Assembly (NCBI GenBank): GCA_016215205.1
Contig: JACRKU010000003.1
Span: forward strand, 1-33,858
DNA: 33,858 nt
Source of the DNA: Candidatus Yonathbacteria bacterium
Lineage (GTDB): Bacteria > Patescibacteriota > Minisyncoccia > Phycocordibacterales > UBA1550
Reading direction: 5' to 3'
The position numbers were made by a program, and so were the translations under genes. Of the stretch, positions 13,384 through 21,880 are shown piece after piece (position 1 is the first letter of the stretch; every line of letters begins with the position of its first letter). The notes under the pieces were generated by a model. The model saw only the letters and a program-made list of their open reading frames with translations. It had not been told where the DNA came from and did not search any database.

Positions 13384-15654
13384 ATGTCAAAAAAAGAACG
13401 AAGCGGCCGCAGAAAGAACGATACTAAAGTTACTAAAAAAATAGAGGACGGGCCACGCGAAAAAACTTCTTTATTTAGCAATATCTCATTTCTTGGCGGA
13501 CTTTCAGATGAAACGAGGCACAGTGTCATTGCTATCCTTTTTTTCGTGGTCGGTATCTTTTTTTCCGTCGCGCCGTGGGGTAAGGCTGGGGTGCTTGGAC
13601 ACTCAGTCTACGGCGGATTTGAGTACCTTCTTGGCGTGGGATACTTTGCGCTCCCATTACTTCTCTTCCTCCTTGGTATTTCTTTTTTTCGCGAGTCGCG
13701 GCCAAACATTGCGGTAACGGCAAGCCTCGGCGCATTCCTTTTTCTTTTTTCCATTCTCGGACTGGTGAATATATTTTCGGGTGACTCTTCCGGCGGAATC
13801 CTCGGACAACTTGTTTCTATTCCACTCGTTAAACTTTTCGACACATATGTCGCGACGCTTTTTCTTATTGCATTCCTCGCTATATCGTTCCTGATAATGT
13901 TCAACGCGCGACCAAACTTTAGCGCGCTCTTTTTTTGGAGAAAGAGTGTGGACGAGGACGATAGCGGACTAAACACTGAAGAAGATGCGGAGGTTCTAGA
14001 AGCGATAAAGAAAATTGAAGTAAGGGACGAGGTTCTGGAAGAGAAACCAACGGTAAACAAGTTGAAAGTTGAAAGTGTTTATGGCCGAGCCACGAAATCA
14101 GTTGATTCGAAGTTGAAAGTGGGTACTGATGCGGATGAGTCGGGTATATCGCTCAAGGAAGTTATGAGCACCGCATACACCCCTCCCCCGCTTTCTATTT
14201 TTGAAGACGACCGCGGCAAGCCCGGAGTCGGCGATATAAAAGCGAATGCAAACATTATCAAACGCACCCTCGCGCAATACGGCATTACGGTCGAGATGGA
14301 CGAAATCTCTATCGGGCCATCGGTCACACGCTACGCGCTCAAGCCCGCGGAAGGTGTAAAACTTTCGCGAATCGTGGGGCTTCAAAATGAACTCTCGTAC
14401 GCTCTCGCCGCGCACCCGCTTCGCATCGAAGCGCCAATCCCGGGTCAATCGCTCGTCGGCATTGAGGTGCCAAACTCCACAAAAACAGTAGTTGGACTGA
14501 AGACACTCTTTAGCTCGGAAGAATTTCAGAACTCGTCAAAACACCTCCTCCTTGGGCTTGGGCGCGGGGTGTCGGGCAAGCTTTATTTTGCCGACCTCGC
14601 AAAAATGCCGCACGTGCTTATCGCTGGCGCCACCGGCTCGGGTAAATCCGTGACCATCCACGCCATCGTAAATTCGCTCCTCTATAGGAACGCCCCGGAA
14701 AATTTGCGCTTCATTATGATAGACCCGAAGCGCGTCGAGCTAACCCTCTACAACAAAATCCCTCATCTTTTGACTCCCGTCATTACGGATTCCAAAAAAG
14801 CCATTCTTTCCCTCAAATGGGCGGCAAAGGAAATGGACCGACGATACAATATATTGGAGTCCGAGTCGGTGCGCGACATTTCGTCATATCATAAAAATAT
14901 TCTTGAGCCGGCGCTCAAGCAGTCGAAAGTAGGTACAAATGCGAAAGAAGATGCAATGATGCCGGAAAGGATGCCGTATATCGTCATTATCATTGATGAA
15001 CTCGCAGACATTATGCAAACATACCCGCGCGAGCTCGAAAGCGCTATCGTACGCCTTGCGCAAATGAGCCGCGCGGTGGGCATTCACCTCATTCTCTCGA
15101 CTCAGCGCCCATCGGTAAATGTAATCACTGGACTCATCAAGGCAAACATCCCTGCCCGTATCGCGCTTCAGGTTTCCTCGCAAATAGACTCACGCACAAT
15201 TTTAGATGCTTCCGGCGCGGAAAAACTCCTTGGCGCGGGCGATATGCTTTATATATCGGGAGAAATGTCCAAACCTACGCGCATTCAGTCGGCATTTATG
15301 TCCGAAAATGAAGTAAAAGCGGTAGTAAAATACCTCGCGAATTTAACTTCAAATGGTATTCCGGACGAGATCAATCTATCAAGCGGGAGCATTAGCAACG
15401 AGCGCGACTCCCTCTTTAGCTCTTCATTTGACGAAGACGAGGGCGGTGATGACGATGACTTGTACGAAGATGCGCGAATGATTGTCATTGAAGCCGGAAA
15501 GGCATCGACCTCGTACCTCCAAAGACGCCTCAAGGTGGGTTATGCGCGCGCGGCGCGCCTCATGGATATGCTTGAGGACCGCAATGTCATCGGTCCCGGA
15601 GACGGCGCGAAACCACGCGAAGTTCTTGAAAAGTCGGGTAGCACAGTTGAATAA
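13384..15654 (+). CDS. ftsK: DNA translocase FtsK/SpoIIIE
   Basis: 756 residues from ATG 13384 (MSKKERSGRRKND), preferred over earlier in-frame starts that would be translated from the promoter region. It pumps chromosomal DNA through the closing septum and supports dimer resolution. Order: a basic N-terminus, four to five TM helices (about 45-175), an acidic linker (about 185-280), an alpha/beta motor with Walker A GATGSGKS (about 416-423) and Walker B VIIIDELAD (about 535-543), the STQRPSVNVITG segment, and a C-terminal gamma winged helix (SYLQRRLKVGYARAARLMDMLE) that reads DNA orientation. All motor motifs are intact. First gene of ftsK-(Ig protein)-recA. Confidence 0.96.
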   Translation: MSKKERSGRRKNDTKVTKKIEDGPREKTSLFSNISFLGGLSDETRHSVIAILFFVVGIFFSVAPWGKAGVLGHSVYGGFEYLLGVGYFALPLLLFLLGISFFRESRPNIAVTASLGAFLFLFSILGLVNIFSGDSSGGILGQLVSIPLVKLFDTYVATLFLIAFLAISFLIMFNARPNFSALFFWRKSVDEDDSGLNTEEDAEVLEAIKKIEVRDEVLEEKPTVNKLKVESVYGRATKSVDSKLKVGTDADESGISLKEVMSTAYTPPPLSIFEDDRGKPGVGDIKANANIIKRTLAQYGITVEMDEISIGPSVTRYALKPAEGVKLSRIVGLQNELSYALAAHPLRIEAPIPGQSLVGIEVPNSTKTVVGLKTLFSSEEFQNSSKHLLLGLGRGVSGKLYFADLAKMPHVLIAGATGSGKSVTIHAIVNSLLYRNAPENLRFIMIDPKRVELTLYNKIPHLLTPVITDSKKAILSLKWAAKEMDRRYNILESESVRDISSYHKNILEPALKQSKVGTNAKEDAMMPERMPYIVIIIDELADIMQTYPRELESAIVRLAQMSRAVGIHLILSTQRPSVNVITGLIKANIPARIALQVSSQIDSRTILDASGAEKLLGAGDMLYISGEMSKPTRIQSAFMSENEVKAVVKYLANLTSNGIPDEINLSSGSISNERDSLFSSSFDEDEGGDDDDLYEDARMIVIEAGKASTSYLQRRLKVGYARAARLMDMLEDRNVIGPGDGAKPREVLEKSGSTVE

Positions 15655-15659
15655 GTAAC

Positions 15660-16064
15660 ATGCAAGCGAACACGGACGCGCGTAAGCTAATAAAGTGGGG
15701 ACTAAGCGGGCTCGGAGTTGCGATAATCATCGGATATTCTTACTTTGTTCTCAATGACTTTGTTCGCGGGCCGCGAATTGTGATTTTGAGTCCGGAAAAC
15801 GGATTTTCAACAACAACTCCGGTAATTATTATTTTTGGTAAAGCTGTTCATGCAAACAACATCACGATTAATGACGCGGGAACGCCCGTTGACCTCAATG
15901 GAAACTTTCGGAGCCAATTGATACTCGCGCCTGGGTATAATATAATGAGAGTTACCGCTAAAGATAATTACGCACGAACTGTAGAAAAAACAATAGAGAT
16001 AAATCTAATTCAAAAAGAAACAAGCTCGACAACGACAGCAACCACAACAATTAATCAATCTTAA
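15660..16064 (+). CDS. membrane-anchored Ig-like domain protein
   Basis: 134 residues. One N-terminal TM helix (about 13-32, [19 protein letters not shown]) followed by an extracytoplasmic bacterial Ig-like domain: [37 protein letters not shown] with [28 protein letters not shown] is the usual pattern of glucodextranase-B-like repeats. It ends in a Thr-rich tail. It fits exactly between ftsK and recA with 5-base gaps on both sides, so it is in the operon. Its role is unknown; an envelope scaffold near the division site is a guess. Confidence 0.8.
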   Translation: MQANTDARKLIKWGLSGLGVAIIIGYSYFVLNDFVRGPRIVILSPENGFSTTTPVIIIFGKAVHANNITINDAGTPVDLNGNFRSQLILAPGYNIMRVTAKDNYARTVEKTIEINLIQKETSSTTTATTTINQS

Positions 16065-16069
16065 ATATC

Positions 16070-17095
16070 ATGGCATTAGTAAAAAAGGCGGCAAAGGAGA
16101 AAAAGGAGACGGGCGCGAATATTGAGGATACAATCAAGGCTATCCAGGCAAAGTTTGGCGAAGGCGCTATTATGAAACTTGGGGATAAGCCGAAAGTTGG
16201 CGTGGATGCCATCTCGACCGGTTCAATAGGGCTCGACTACGCTCTCGGCGTTGGTGGTCTTCCCCGCGGACGCATCATTGAAATTTTTGGACCTGAATCA
16301 TCGGGGAAAACGACACTTACTCTGCATGTGGTTGCGGAGGCGCAAAAAATGGGGGGTATTTGCGCGTTTGTGGATGCGGAACACGCAATGGATCCCGAGT
16401 ACGCAAAAAAACTCGGTGTGAACATTGACGAGTTACTCATCTCTCAGCCGGACACGGGCGAACAAGCGCTTGAGATTGTGGAATCACTCGTACGTTCGGG
16501 GAAAATTGACGTCATTGTGGTGGACTCTGTCGCCGCGCTCACTCCGAAAGATGAAATTGAGGGCGATATGGGAGCGCACCATGTAGGCAAGCAAGCGCGT
16601 TTGATGTCACAAGCTCTTCGCAAACTCACCGCCATCGTTGCCAACTCAAAAACCATTGTTATTTTTATCAATCAAATTCGCATGCAGATTGGCGTGATGT
16701 TCGGCAACCCCGAGACAACTCCCGGCGGCAAGGCGCTTAAATTTTATACTTCTGTTCGTCTCGACATCCGCCGTATTGCGCAAATAAAAAAAGGTGAAGA
16801 TGTTGTCGGCAGTCGCACGCGTGTGAAAGTGATTAAAAATAAAGTCGCGGCGCCATTCAAGCAGGCGGAGTTTGACCTAATGCACGGCAAAGGCATCTCG
16901 CAAGAAGGCGAGATATTGGGTCTCGGAGAAAAGTTTGAAATATTGCAGAAATCCGGCTCTTCGTATGCTTATGGCGACATAAAAATCGGGCGCGGGTATG
17001 ATTCAGCGTGCACATTCCTCGCAGACAAAGAAAACAAAGCGGTGCGCGCGACTCTTCTCAAAGAAATTCGTACAAAATTGAAGGAGACAGAGTAG
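16070..17095 (+). CDS. recA: recombinase RecA
   Basis: 341 residues, full-length core. RecA forms filaments on single-stranded DNA, promotes strand exchange and triggers SOS-type cleavage. Seen: Walker A GPESSGKT (74-81), [17 protein letters not shown], Walker [14 protein letters not shown]1 and L2 loops around [21 protein letters not shown] and [16 protein letters not shown], and the C-terminal [14 protein letters not shown] domain. The acidic C-terminal tail is short compared with E. coli (353). It is last in the ftsK operon and followed by a 49-base palindrome. No LexA box was recognised upstream. Confidence 0.98.
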   Translation: MALVKKAAKEKKETGANIEDTIKAIQAKFGEGAIMKLGDKPKVGVDAISTGSIGLDYALGVGGLPRGRIIEIFGPESSGKTTLTLHVVAEAQKMGGICAFVDAEHAMDPEYAKKLGVNIDELLISQPDTGEQALEIVESLVRSGKIDVIVVDSVAALTPKDEIEGDMGAHHVGKQARLMSQALRKLTAIVANSKTIVIFINQIRMQIGVMFGNPETTPGGKALKFYTSVRLDIRRIAQIKKGEDVVGSRTRVKVIKNKVAAPFKQAEFDLMHGKGISQEGEILGLGEKFEILQKSGSSYAYGDIKIGRGYDSACTFLADKENKAVRATLLKEIRTKLKETE

Positions 17096-17108
17096 TCATA
17101 ACACCATG

Positions 17109-17157
17109 CACAACCCCATACCTAGGAAGGCCGTGCCTTCCTAGGTATGGGGTTGTG
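17109..17157. terminator. 49-base perfect palindromic hairpin after recA
   Basis: A 23-bp perfect stem with a CGT loop (CACAACCCCATACCTAGGAA and its complement). There is no T run, so it may be a factor-dependent or processing end rather than a classical terminator. Confidence 0.6.
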
Positions 17158-17168
17158 TGTATCGTTTG

Positions 17169-17196
17169 TTGCAATTTGCTAAAAAATGAGTAAAAT
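17169..17196 (+). promoter_or_regulatory. efp promoter
   Basis: TTGCAA at 17169-17174, 16-nt spacer, TAAAAT at 17191-17196. The start site (about 17203) is next to the ATG at 17206, giving an essentially leaderless mRNA. Confidence 0.55.
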
Positions 17197-17205
17197 GGGC
17201 AGATT

Positions 17206-17775
17206 ATGCTTGAATATAACGAAATCACACCAAAAAAATATATTGTGTATCAGGGCGAGCCGTACGAAGTTGTAGACTCTCATGTTGCGCGCACTCAGCA
17301 ACGCAAGCCACAAAATCAGACAAAATTGCGCAGTCTTTTGTCTGGTCGTGTAATTCCAGTGAGCTTTCATTCCTCCGACAAAGTGGCGGAAGCTGATATT
17401 GAACTGAAACCTGTAAAATATCTTTACACTAACTGTGGCGAATCGTGGTTTTGCGACCCAAAAGAACCTTCAAATCGTTTCTCGCTCAAACAAGATATCC
17501 TTGGAGGGAAAGAGGGTTTCCTAAAGACCAACTCAATCGTCGACGCAATGAGTTTTGAAGATCGAATAATTGACATTCGCCTTCCTATCAAAGTAGACCT
17601 CGCAGTCAAAGAAGCGGCGCCTGCCGTACGCGGCAACACGGTCCAGGGCGGTTCCAAGCAAGTCGTCCTTGAAACCGGCGCGACAATAAACACACCTATG
17701 TTCATCAATGAGGGCGACCTAATTCGCGTGAACACGGAAACGGGAGAATATACCGAGCGAGTAGGTAAGAAATAA
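17206..17775 (+). CDS. efp: elongation factor P
   Basis: 189 residues, the usual three beta-barrel domains; EF-P relieves ribosome stalling at polyproline. Seen: YQGEPYEVVDSHVARTQQRKPQNQTKLRSLLSG (domain I), VKYLYTNCGESWFCDP (domain II), and GGSKQVVLETGATINTPMFINEGDLIRVNTETGEY (domain III). The domain I tip, KPGKGQ in E. coli with the modified lysine, is here ARTQQRKPQ; counting from the conserved V, the modified position is Q, though R and K lie 2-3 residues further on. It is a lone gene. No EpmA or EarP-type modification gene is in the window. Confidence 0.96.
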   Translation: MLEYNEITPKKYIVYQGEPYEVVDSHVARTQQRKPQNQTKLRSLLSGRVIPVSFHSSDKVAEADIELKPVKYLYTNCGESWFCDPKEPSNRFSLKQDILGGKEGFLKTNSIVDAMSFEDRIIDIRLPIKVDLAVKEAAPAVRGNTVQGGSKQVVLETGATINTPMFINEGDLIRVNTETGEYTERVGKK

Positions 17776-17805
17776 AGGCCGCTCGCTAAATTCTTTTCAT
17801 GGTAC

Positions 17806-17830
17806 GGATTTTTTGAAGCTTAAAAAATCC
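17806..17830. repeat. hairpin downstream of efp
   Basis: GGATTTTTT and AAAAAATCC pair around GAAGCTT. The stem is AT-rich; it may be a weak terminator or stabiliser for the efp transcript. Confidence 0.4.
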
Positions 17831-17897
17831 TGAAATGCTCGTGTCGACACACTCACAACCTCATAAAAAGCAATTTGGCTCGCTCTGAGGACAGGAT

Positions 17898-17957
17898 GCG
17901 AAACAAAGAAAAAATCCTAGCAACTTTAGAGTTGCTAGGATTTTTTCTTTGTTTCGC
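17898..17957. terminator. 60-base bidirectional terminator between efp and rpsR
   Basis: A perfect 27-bp stem (17898-17924 with 17931-17957) around TTTAGA. Runs of A and T in the stem give poly-U on either strand, so it ends efp (plus) and the rpsF-ssb-rpsR operon (minus). Confidence 0.85.
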
Positions 17958-17962
17958 ACTAT

Positions 17963-18172
17963 TTATTTCGCGACAAATGGAAGAAGCCCCATGAAGCGCG
18001 CGCGCTTGATTGCTCCTGCGAGCTGGCGCTGATGCTTTGCGCACACGCCGGTTCGTCTTCCCGCAATCATACGCGCATGCGGAGTAAGAAACTTTTTCAA
18101 AATATCGACATCTTTATAGTCGATAAGTTTTACATTATTTGCCGTAAAGTAGCATTGGGTGTTTGTTTTCAT
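17963..18172 (-). CDS. rpsR: 30S ribosomal protein S18
   Basis: 69 residues, complete. It pairs with S6 on the 30S platform. Recognised by the conserved IDYKDVDILKKFLTPHARMIAGRRTGVCAKHQRQLAGAIKRARFMGLLPF block. Cysteines at CYF and GVCAKH may bind zinc, as in some S18 variants. It is the last gene of rpsF-ssb-rpsR and ends directly before a strong terminator. Confidence 0.97.
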   Translation of the reverse strand: MKTNTQCYFTANNVKLIDYKDVDILKKFLTPHARMIAGRRTGVCAKHQRQLAGAIKRARFMGLLPFVAK

Positions 18173-18294
18173 GGTAGTTTTTTTAATTTAATCTAGAACA
18201 TTCAGAGGTGAGATTAAAAATTTCCACCCGCCAAAATTTTTATTAAAAAACTTAGGCAGATAAGAAAATTATAGTCGCTTCGCTTCTTAATTTT

Positions 18295-18759
18295 CTAAAA
18301 AGGAATGTCGTCCGGGCTGATATCCTCCTGTGGGTATTCAATGGTTTCAAGAGATTCTTGTACGGGGGCGGGTGCTCCCTTTGATGAACCTCTCGGCGCA
18401 GAGTATCCGCCTCCGGCTGGTGCTCCGCTCGCGCGCGGTCCAAACTGCATCGTGTCGGCAATAATCTCGGTGCGATATTTTTTCCCGCCACTTGTCGCAT
18501 CATCCCAACTGCGAGTCTGCATGCGACCTTCGATAAACACAGCGGAGCCCTTTTTCAAGTATTGAGCCGCGAGCTCTGCAAGCTTGGCGAACATCACGAT
18601 ATTGTGATAGTCCACGCTCTCCTGCTTGGCGCCGCTTTTATCTTTCCAAACACGGTTGGTTGCAAGGCTGAAATTTGTCACTTGCTGCCCGGACGGAAGC
18701 GCCCTCATTTCCGGGTCGCGCGTCAAGTTCCCATAAACCATTGCTTTGTTGATATACAT
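18295..18759 (-). CDS. ssb: single-stranded DNA-binding protein
   Basis: 154 residues. The OB-fold N-terminus (about 1-105) has MYINKAMVYGNLTRDPEMRALPSGQQVTNFSLATNRVW, SVDYHNIVMFAKLAE and YLKKGSAVFIEGRMQTRSW. A Gly/Pro/Ser-rich linker follows, and the acidic tip DISPDDIPF is the family's protein-interaction tail. It protects single strands in replication and recombination. Between rpsF and rpsR, as in many bacteria; the 122 bases to rpsR include an AT hairpin (18263-18296) overlapping the stop. Confidence 0.97.
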   Translation of the reverse strand: MYINKAMVYGNLTRDPEMRALPSGQQVTNFSLATNRVWKDKSGAKQESVDYHNIVMFAKLAELAAQYLKKGSAVFIEGRMQTRSWDDATSGGKKYRTEIIADTMQFGPRASGAPAGGGYSAPRGSSKGAPAPVQESLETIEYPQEDISPDDIPF

Positions 18760-18928
18760 AATTGTAATTAATTTCTACTTTTACGGTTTGAGACCGAGAA
18801 CCTATAAGGGCTTACATTTTGGATGCAGTCCGATGCGCCCGTGAGTATTCTGACCAAGCTGTATAGTAATACTGCGCGGGAAGAAACGGAGCGGGCAACA
18901 AAGGAATGCGCCAAAATTAAGTTCTTAT

Positions 18929-19405
18929 TTATGCTACCAATTCTTCAATGGCCTTGTCCAGTGCGTCTTCGACCGGCGCCACTACTGCTGTTTCTTCTAC
19001 GGCGGCTACAACCTCTTCTTCTGACGCTCTTACTTTTGTAGAAGCAAACTTCTTTGCAATAAACGTATTCTCGCGAACAGTTTTTACAATGATGTAGCGA
19101 AGAACATTTTCGTCTTTTTTGAGACCTTCTTCAAGCTCGGAGATAGCCACGGGGGAAGCTTCAAACTTAATCCACCCGAAATAGGCTTCATCAAAGCGCT
19201 TGTTCTTGTGGTCGATTGTTTTCACAATCTGATAGGCGAGGTCGATGAATACGGGTAATTCCTCGGCGATAATATCCTTGGAAATCCGTTCAATCATACC
19301 ACGCACGGCTCCCGACGCTTCCGGGATTTGCCCGTCTGCAAGCGTTGGAACGAGATGGTAGCCTAGCTCGTAAATGCGAGGCTCCGTGTGTTCATTATGA
19401 TTCAT
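18929..19405 (-). CDS. rpsF: 30S ribosomal protein S6
   Basis: 158 residues. The S6 fold is seen in YELGYHLVPTLADGQIPEASGAVRGMIERISKDI and YQIVKTIDHKNKRFDEAYFGWIKFEA, then ENVLRYIIVKTVRENT. It has an acidic Ala/Val/Glu-rich C-terminal extension (about 125-158), common in CPR and other bacteria. It binds S18 on the 30S platform. First gene of the operon, with its own promoter. The 170 bases to ssb are not obviously coding. Confidence 0.92.
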   Translation of the reverse strand: MNHNEHTEPRIYELGYHLVPTLADGQIPEASGAVRGMIERISKDIIAEELPVFIDLAYQIVKTIDHKNKRFDEAYFGWIKFEASPVAISELEEGLKKDENVLRYIIVKTVRENTFIAKKFASTKVRASEEEVVAAVEETAVVAPVEDALDKAIEELVA

Positions 19406-19434
19406 GTTTTTTTAATTAACCTAGTAACTCGTGT

Positions 19435-19463
19435 ATCCTACCAGAGAGAGCCATATAAGTCAA
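19435..19463 (-). promoter_or_regulatory. promoter of rpsF-ssb-rpsR
   Basis: On the minus strand: TAGGAT at 19435-19440, 17-nt spacer, TTGACT at 19458-19463. The leader is about 23 nt. The -35 directly follows the tatD terminator. Confidence 0.65.
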
Positions 19464-19486
19464 AAAATGCATAGGCCTCGCCTATG
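19462..19486 (-). terminator. intrinsic terminator at the end of tatD
   Basis: On the minus strand, CATAGGC-GAG-GCCTATG followed by CATTTTTTG. The stem includes the tatD stop codon (TAG at 19482-19484), so coding and terminator overlap. Confidence 0.75.
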
Positions 19487-20300
19487 GGGTGATATTGAAT
19501 GTCCGCAGGGCATTTTGAACAAGCGCGATACGGACAGTTTCAAAATCTTCTCCGCGAATCTCGGCGATTTTTTTCACCACCTCTTCCACATAAATAGGCT
19601 CATTGCGTTTCCCGCGATACGGTACAGGAGAAACATAGGGGCAGTCGGTCTCGGACATAATTTTGTCGAGTGGGGCGAGGCGCACCGCTTCATCGTATTC
19701 ATTTGAAAATGTTATGACACCGGTAAACGAAATCGTGAAATCGAGTTCAAAATATTCGCGCGCGATATTGATAGTCTGCGAAAAAAAATGCACATTGCCT
19801 CGGAGGCGCTTCCCTGCCATCTTTTTCTTTTCAGATAGAATTTCAAGGATATCTTGGTGCGCATCCGCAATAGCCTTGTCACTGTCACGCACATGGAGCA
19901 TAAGCGGTAAATTTCGCGCAAGCGCAAAGTCGATTTGTGCTTCAAAAAGTTCACGCTGGCGCGTTTTTCCCGCGGCGACGTCTGAAACATCGCCAAGGCG
20001 CGAGTAATCAAGCCCGCACTCCCCCACAAGAACAACGCGCGGAGACAGAACAAGGTCTACAAAAAGTAGTTCGCGAAATTTTTCGTTTCGGTCGTCAATA
20101 GGGTGAACACCGATAGACGCATATACTCCGCCACCTACAAATGAAGCCATGGTCGTCGCCTCTTGCGAGCTTTTATAATCAGTGCCGACCATAATCGCAA
20201 AAACTCCCCTTTCGCGCATCCGCGCAAGAACATCATTCCTGTCTTCATCAAAACGCGCGTCATTCACATGCGCATGGATGTCAAAAAATCGCGGAACCAT
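19482..20300 (-). CDS. tatD: TatD family metal-dependent DNase
   Basis: 272 residues from the ATG at 20300 (MVPRFFDIHAHVND), one base after the metG stop; upstream in-frame ATGs would lie inside metG. Metal ligands are the typical set: HAH near the N-terminus (about residues 9-11), GECGLDY (Glu), LMLHVRDS (His), VHFFSQ (His) and ETDCPY (Asp). TatD enzymes are 3'-5' exonucleases or AP-type DNases involved in DNA repair or degradation. Last gene of M16-AI-2E-metG-tatD. Confidence 0.92.
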   Translation of the reverse strand: MVPRFFDIHAHVNDARFDEDRNDVLARMRERGVFAIMVGTDYKSSQEATTMASFVGGGVYASIGVHPIDDRNEKFRELLFVDLVLSPRVVLVGECGLDYSRLGDVSDVAAGKTRQRELFEAQIDFALARNLPLMLHVRDSDKAIADAHQDILEILSEKKKMAGKRLRGNVHFFSQTINIAREYFELDFTISFTGVITFSNEYDEAVRLAPLDKIMSETDCPYVSPVPYRGKRNEPIYVEEVVKKIAEIRGEDFETVRIALVQNALRTFNITP

Positions 20301-20301
20301 A

Positions 20302-21870
20302 TCATTCTTTGCGCTTAAAAAGCGGCTCTGCGGGAGCTTTTGATGAAAAAGCTGTCTCGCCATTCGCACTTACGGAAGCACCCACCAATTCGAGAATTGT
20401 TTTCGCTGTGTCCGGCATCATAGGGATAAGCATTTGTGCGACCTCTCGAAGACCGTACAAAAGTCCCCAAATAACATTCTCGGCAGCCTTTTTGTCCGTC
20501 TTTACGAGCTTAAACGGCTCGAAGTCAGTGACAAATTGGTCGAGGTGTGAAATGAGCTCCCAGATAACATCTGCGGCCTTGTTTATTTCATTCGCGCTCA
20601 TATAAGCATGGTAGCGTGTAAGGATACTGTTTGTAATAATGTACGGAATGTTCAACCCCGCAACATCTCCAGATATTTCTACGGCTGAAATTTTTGTGCG
20701 AATGGCGGGGACGCTTGCGACATCTCCCGTGACATTCCCGACAAAATATTGCTCCGCCATTTTAAGCGTGCGCGAGACCAGATTACCCAACCCGTTCGCA
20801 AGGTTTGCATTATAAACTTCTTTGAATTTTTCACGAGTCAAATCCCAGTCTTCCGAGGGAGTTACCTCTCGTGCGAAGTAGTACCGCAGAGCATCTTTTC
20901 CGTACTCCGCAATAAATTCACCGGGGCTTAAAACATTCCCGAGAGTTTTCGACATTTTTTTACCGCCGGAATTTACAAATCCGTGAACCAAGAGCTCGCG
21001 CGGGAGCGGAAGCTTTGCGGAAAGAAGCATTGCTATCCACAAAAGCGCGTGAAATCTCACAATATCTTTCCCGAGTACCTGAATGTCTGCAGGCCAAAAA
21101 ATTTTAAATTTTTCTTCGTTATCGCTTCCGTAACCGAGTGCGGAAATATAATTTGAAAGGGCGTCGCACCATACATACATAAGCTGTGCTGGGTCATTGG
21201 GCACCGGAATCCCCCATGGAATTGCGCGCTCTGGGCGTGAAATGCTCACATCGCCCAAAACGCTTTCGCCTGAAGGACCAGCTATGAGCGCAATCATTTC
21301 ATTAACTTTTGACTGTGGCGTTATCTTGAGAACACCCTCTTCCATAAGTCGCCTTATCTCCGAACCGTATTTTGAAAGTTTAAAAAAATAATTTTCTTCC
21401 TCAATGTGTTCGGGTGCGGTGTCGTGGTGTACGCATTTCCCGTTGACGAGTTCCTTTTCCGTAATAAACGCTTCGCACCCTACACAATACAACCCTTTGT
21501 ATGTGCCTTTATAAATATCTCCAGCCTCTTCGAGCGCGCGCCACAGCTTTTTCGCTCCGGGCCAATGGAGTTCTTTGTCGGATGTGCGAATAAAAAAATC
21601 GTTTGATACGCCGAGCTCCCGGATAAGCGCTTCCATCTTTGCAACATTTTCGTTTACAAAAGCTTGCGGACCAAGATTTACTTTTTGCGCCGCGCGCACG
21701 ATCTTGTCGCCATGCTCGTCAGAACCCGTTAGGAAAAAAGTTTTGTCTCCGACTGCGCGATGATATCTCGCTAAAATATCCGAAAGTATGAGCGTATATG
21801 TATGCCCGATGTGCAGTTCCGCATTCGCATAAAAAATCGGCGTAGTGATGTAGAATTTTTTCTCACTCAT
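20302..21870 (-). CDS. metG: methionyl-tRNA synthetase
   Basis: 522 residues from the ATG at 21870 (MSEKKFYITTPIFYANAELHIGH). Class I signature HIGH at about 22-25 and KKMSKTLGN (about 304-312) are present. The insertion CVGCEAFITEKELVNGKCVHH supplies a CxxC...CxxH-type zinc knuckle. The C-terminal tRNA-binding EMAP/Trbp111 domain found in some MetRS is absent, which is usual for this compact class. It charges initiator and elongator tRNA-Met. Stop TGA; the tatD start is one base away. Confidence 0.97.
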   Translation of the reverse strand: MSEKKFYITTPIFYANAELHIGHTYTLILSDILARYHRAVGDKTFFLTGSDEHGDKIVRAAQKVNLGPQAFVNENVAKMEALIRELGVSNDFFIRTSDKELHWPGAKKLWRALEEAGDIYKGTYKGLYCVGCEAFITEKELVNGKCVHHDTAPEHIEEENYFFKLSKYGSEIRRLMEEGVLKITPQSKVNEMIALIAGPSGESVLGDVSISRPERAIPWGIPVPNDPAQLMYVWCDALSNYISALGYGSDNEEKFKIFWPADIQVLGKDIVRFHALLWIAMLLSAKLPLPRELLVHGFVNSGGKKMSKTLGNVLSPGEFIAEYGKDALRYYFAREVTPSEDWDLTREKFKEVYNANLANGLGNLVSRTLKMAEQYFVGNVTGDVASVPAIRTKISAVEISGDVAGLNIPYIITNSILTRYHAYMSANEINKAADVIWELISHLDQFVTDFEPFKLVKTDKKAAENVIWGLLYGLREVAQMLIPMMPDTAKTILELVGASVSANGETAFSSKAPAEPLFKRKE

Positions 21871-21880
21871 AAAAACATGA

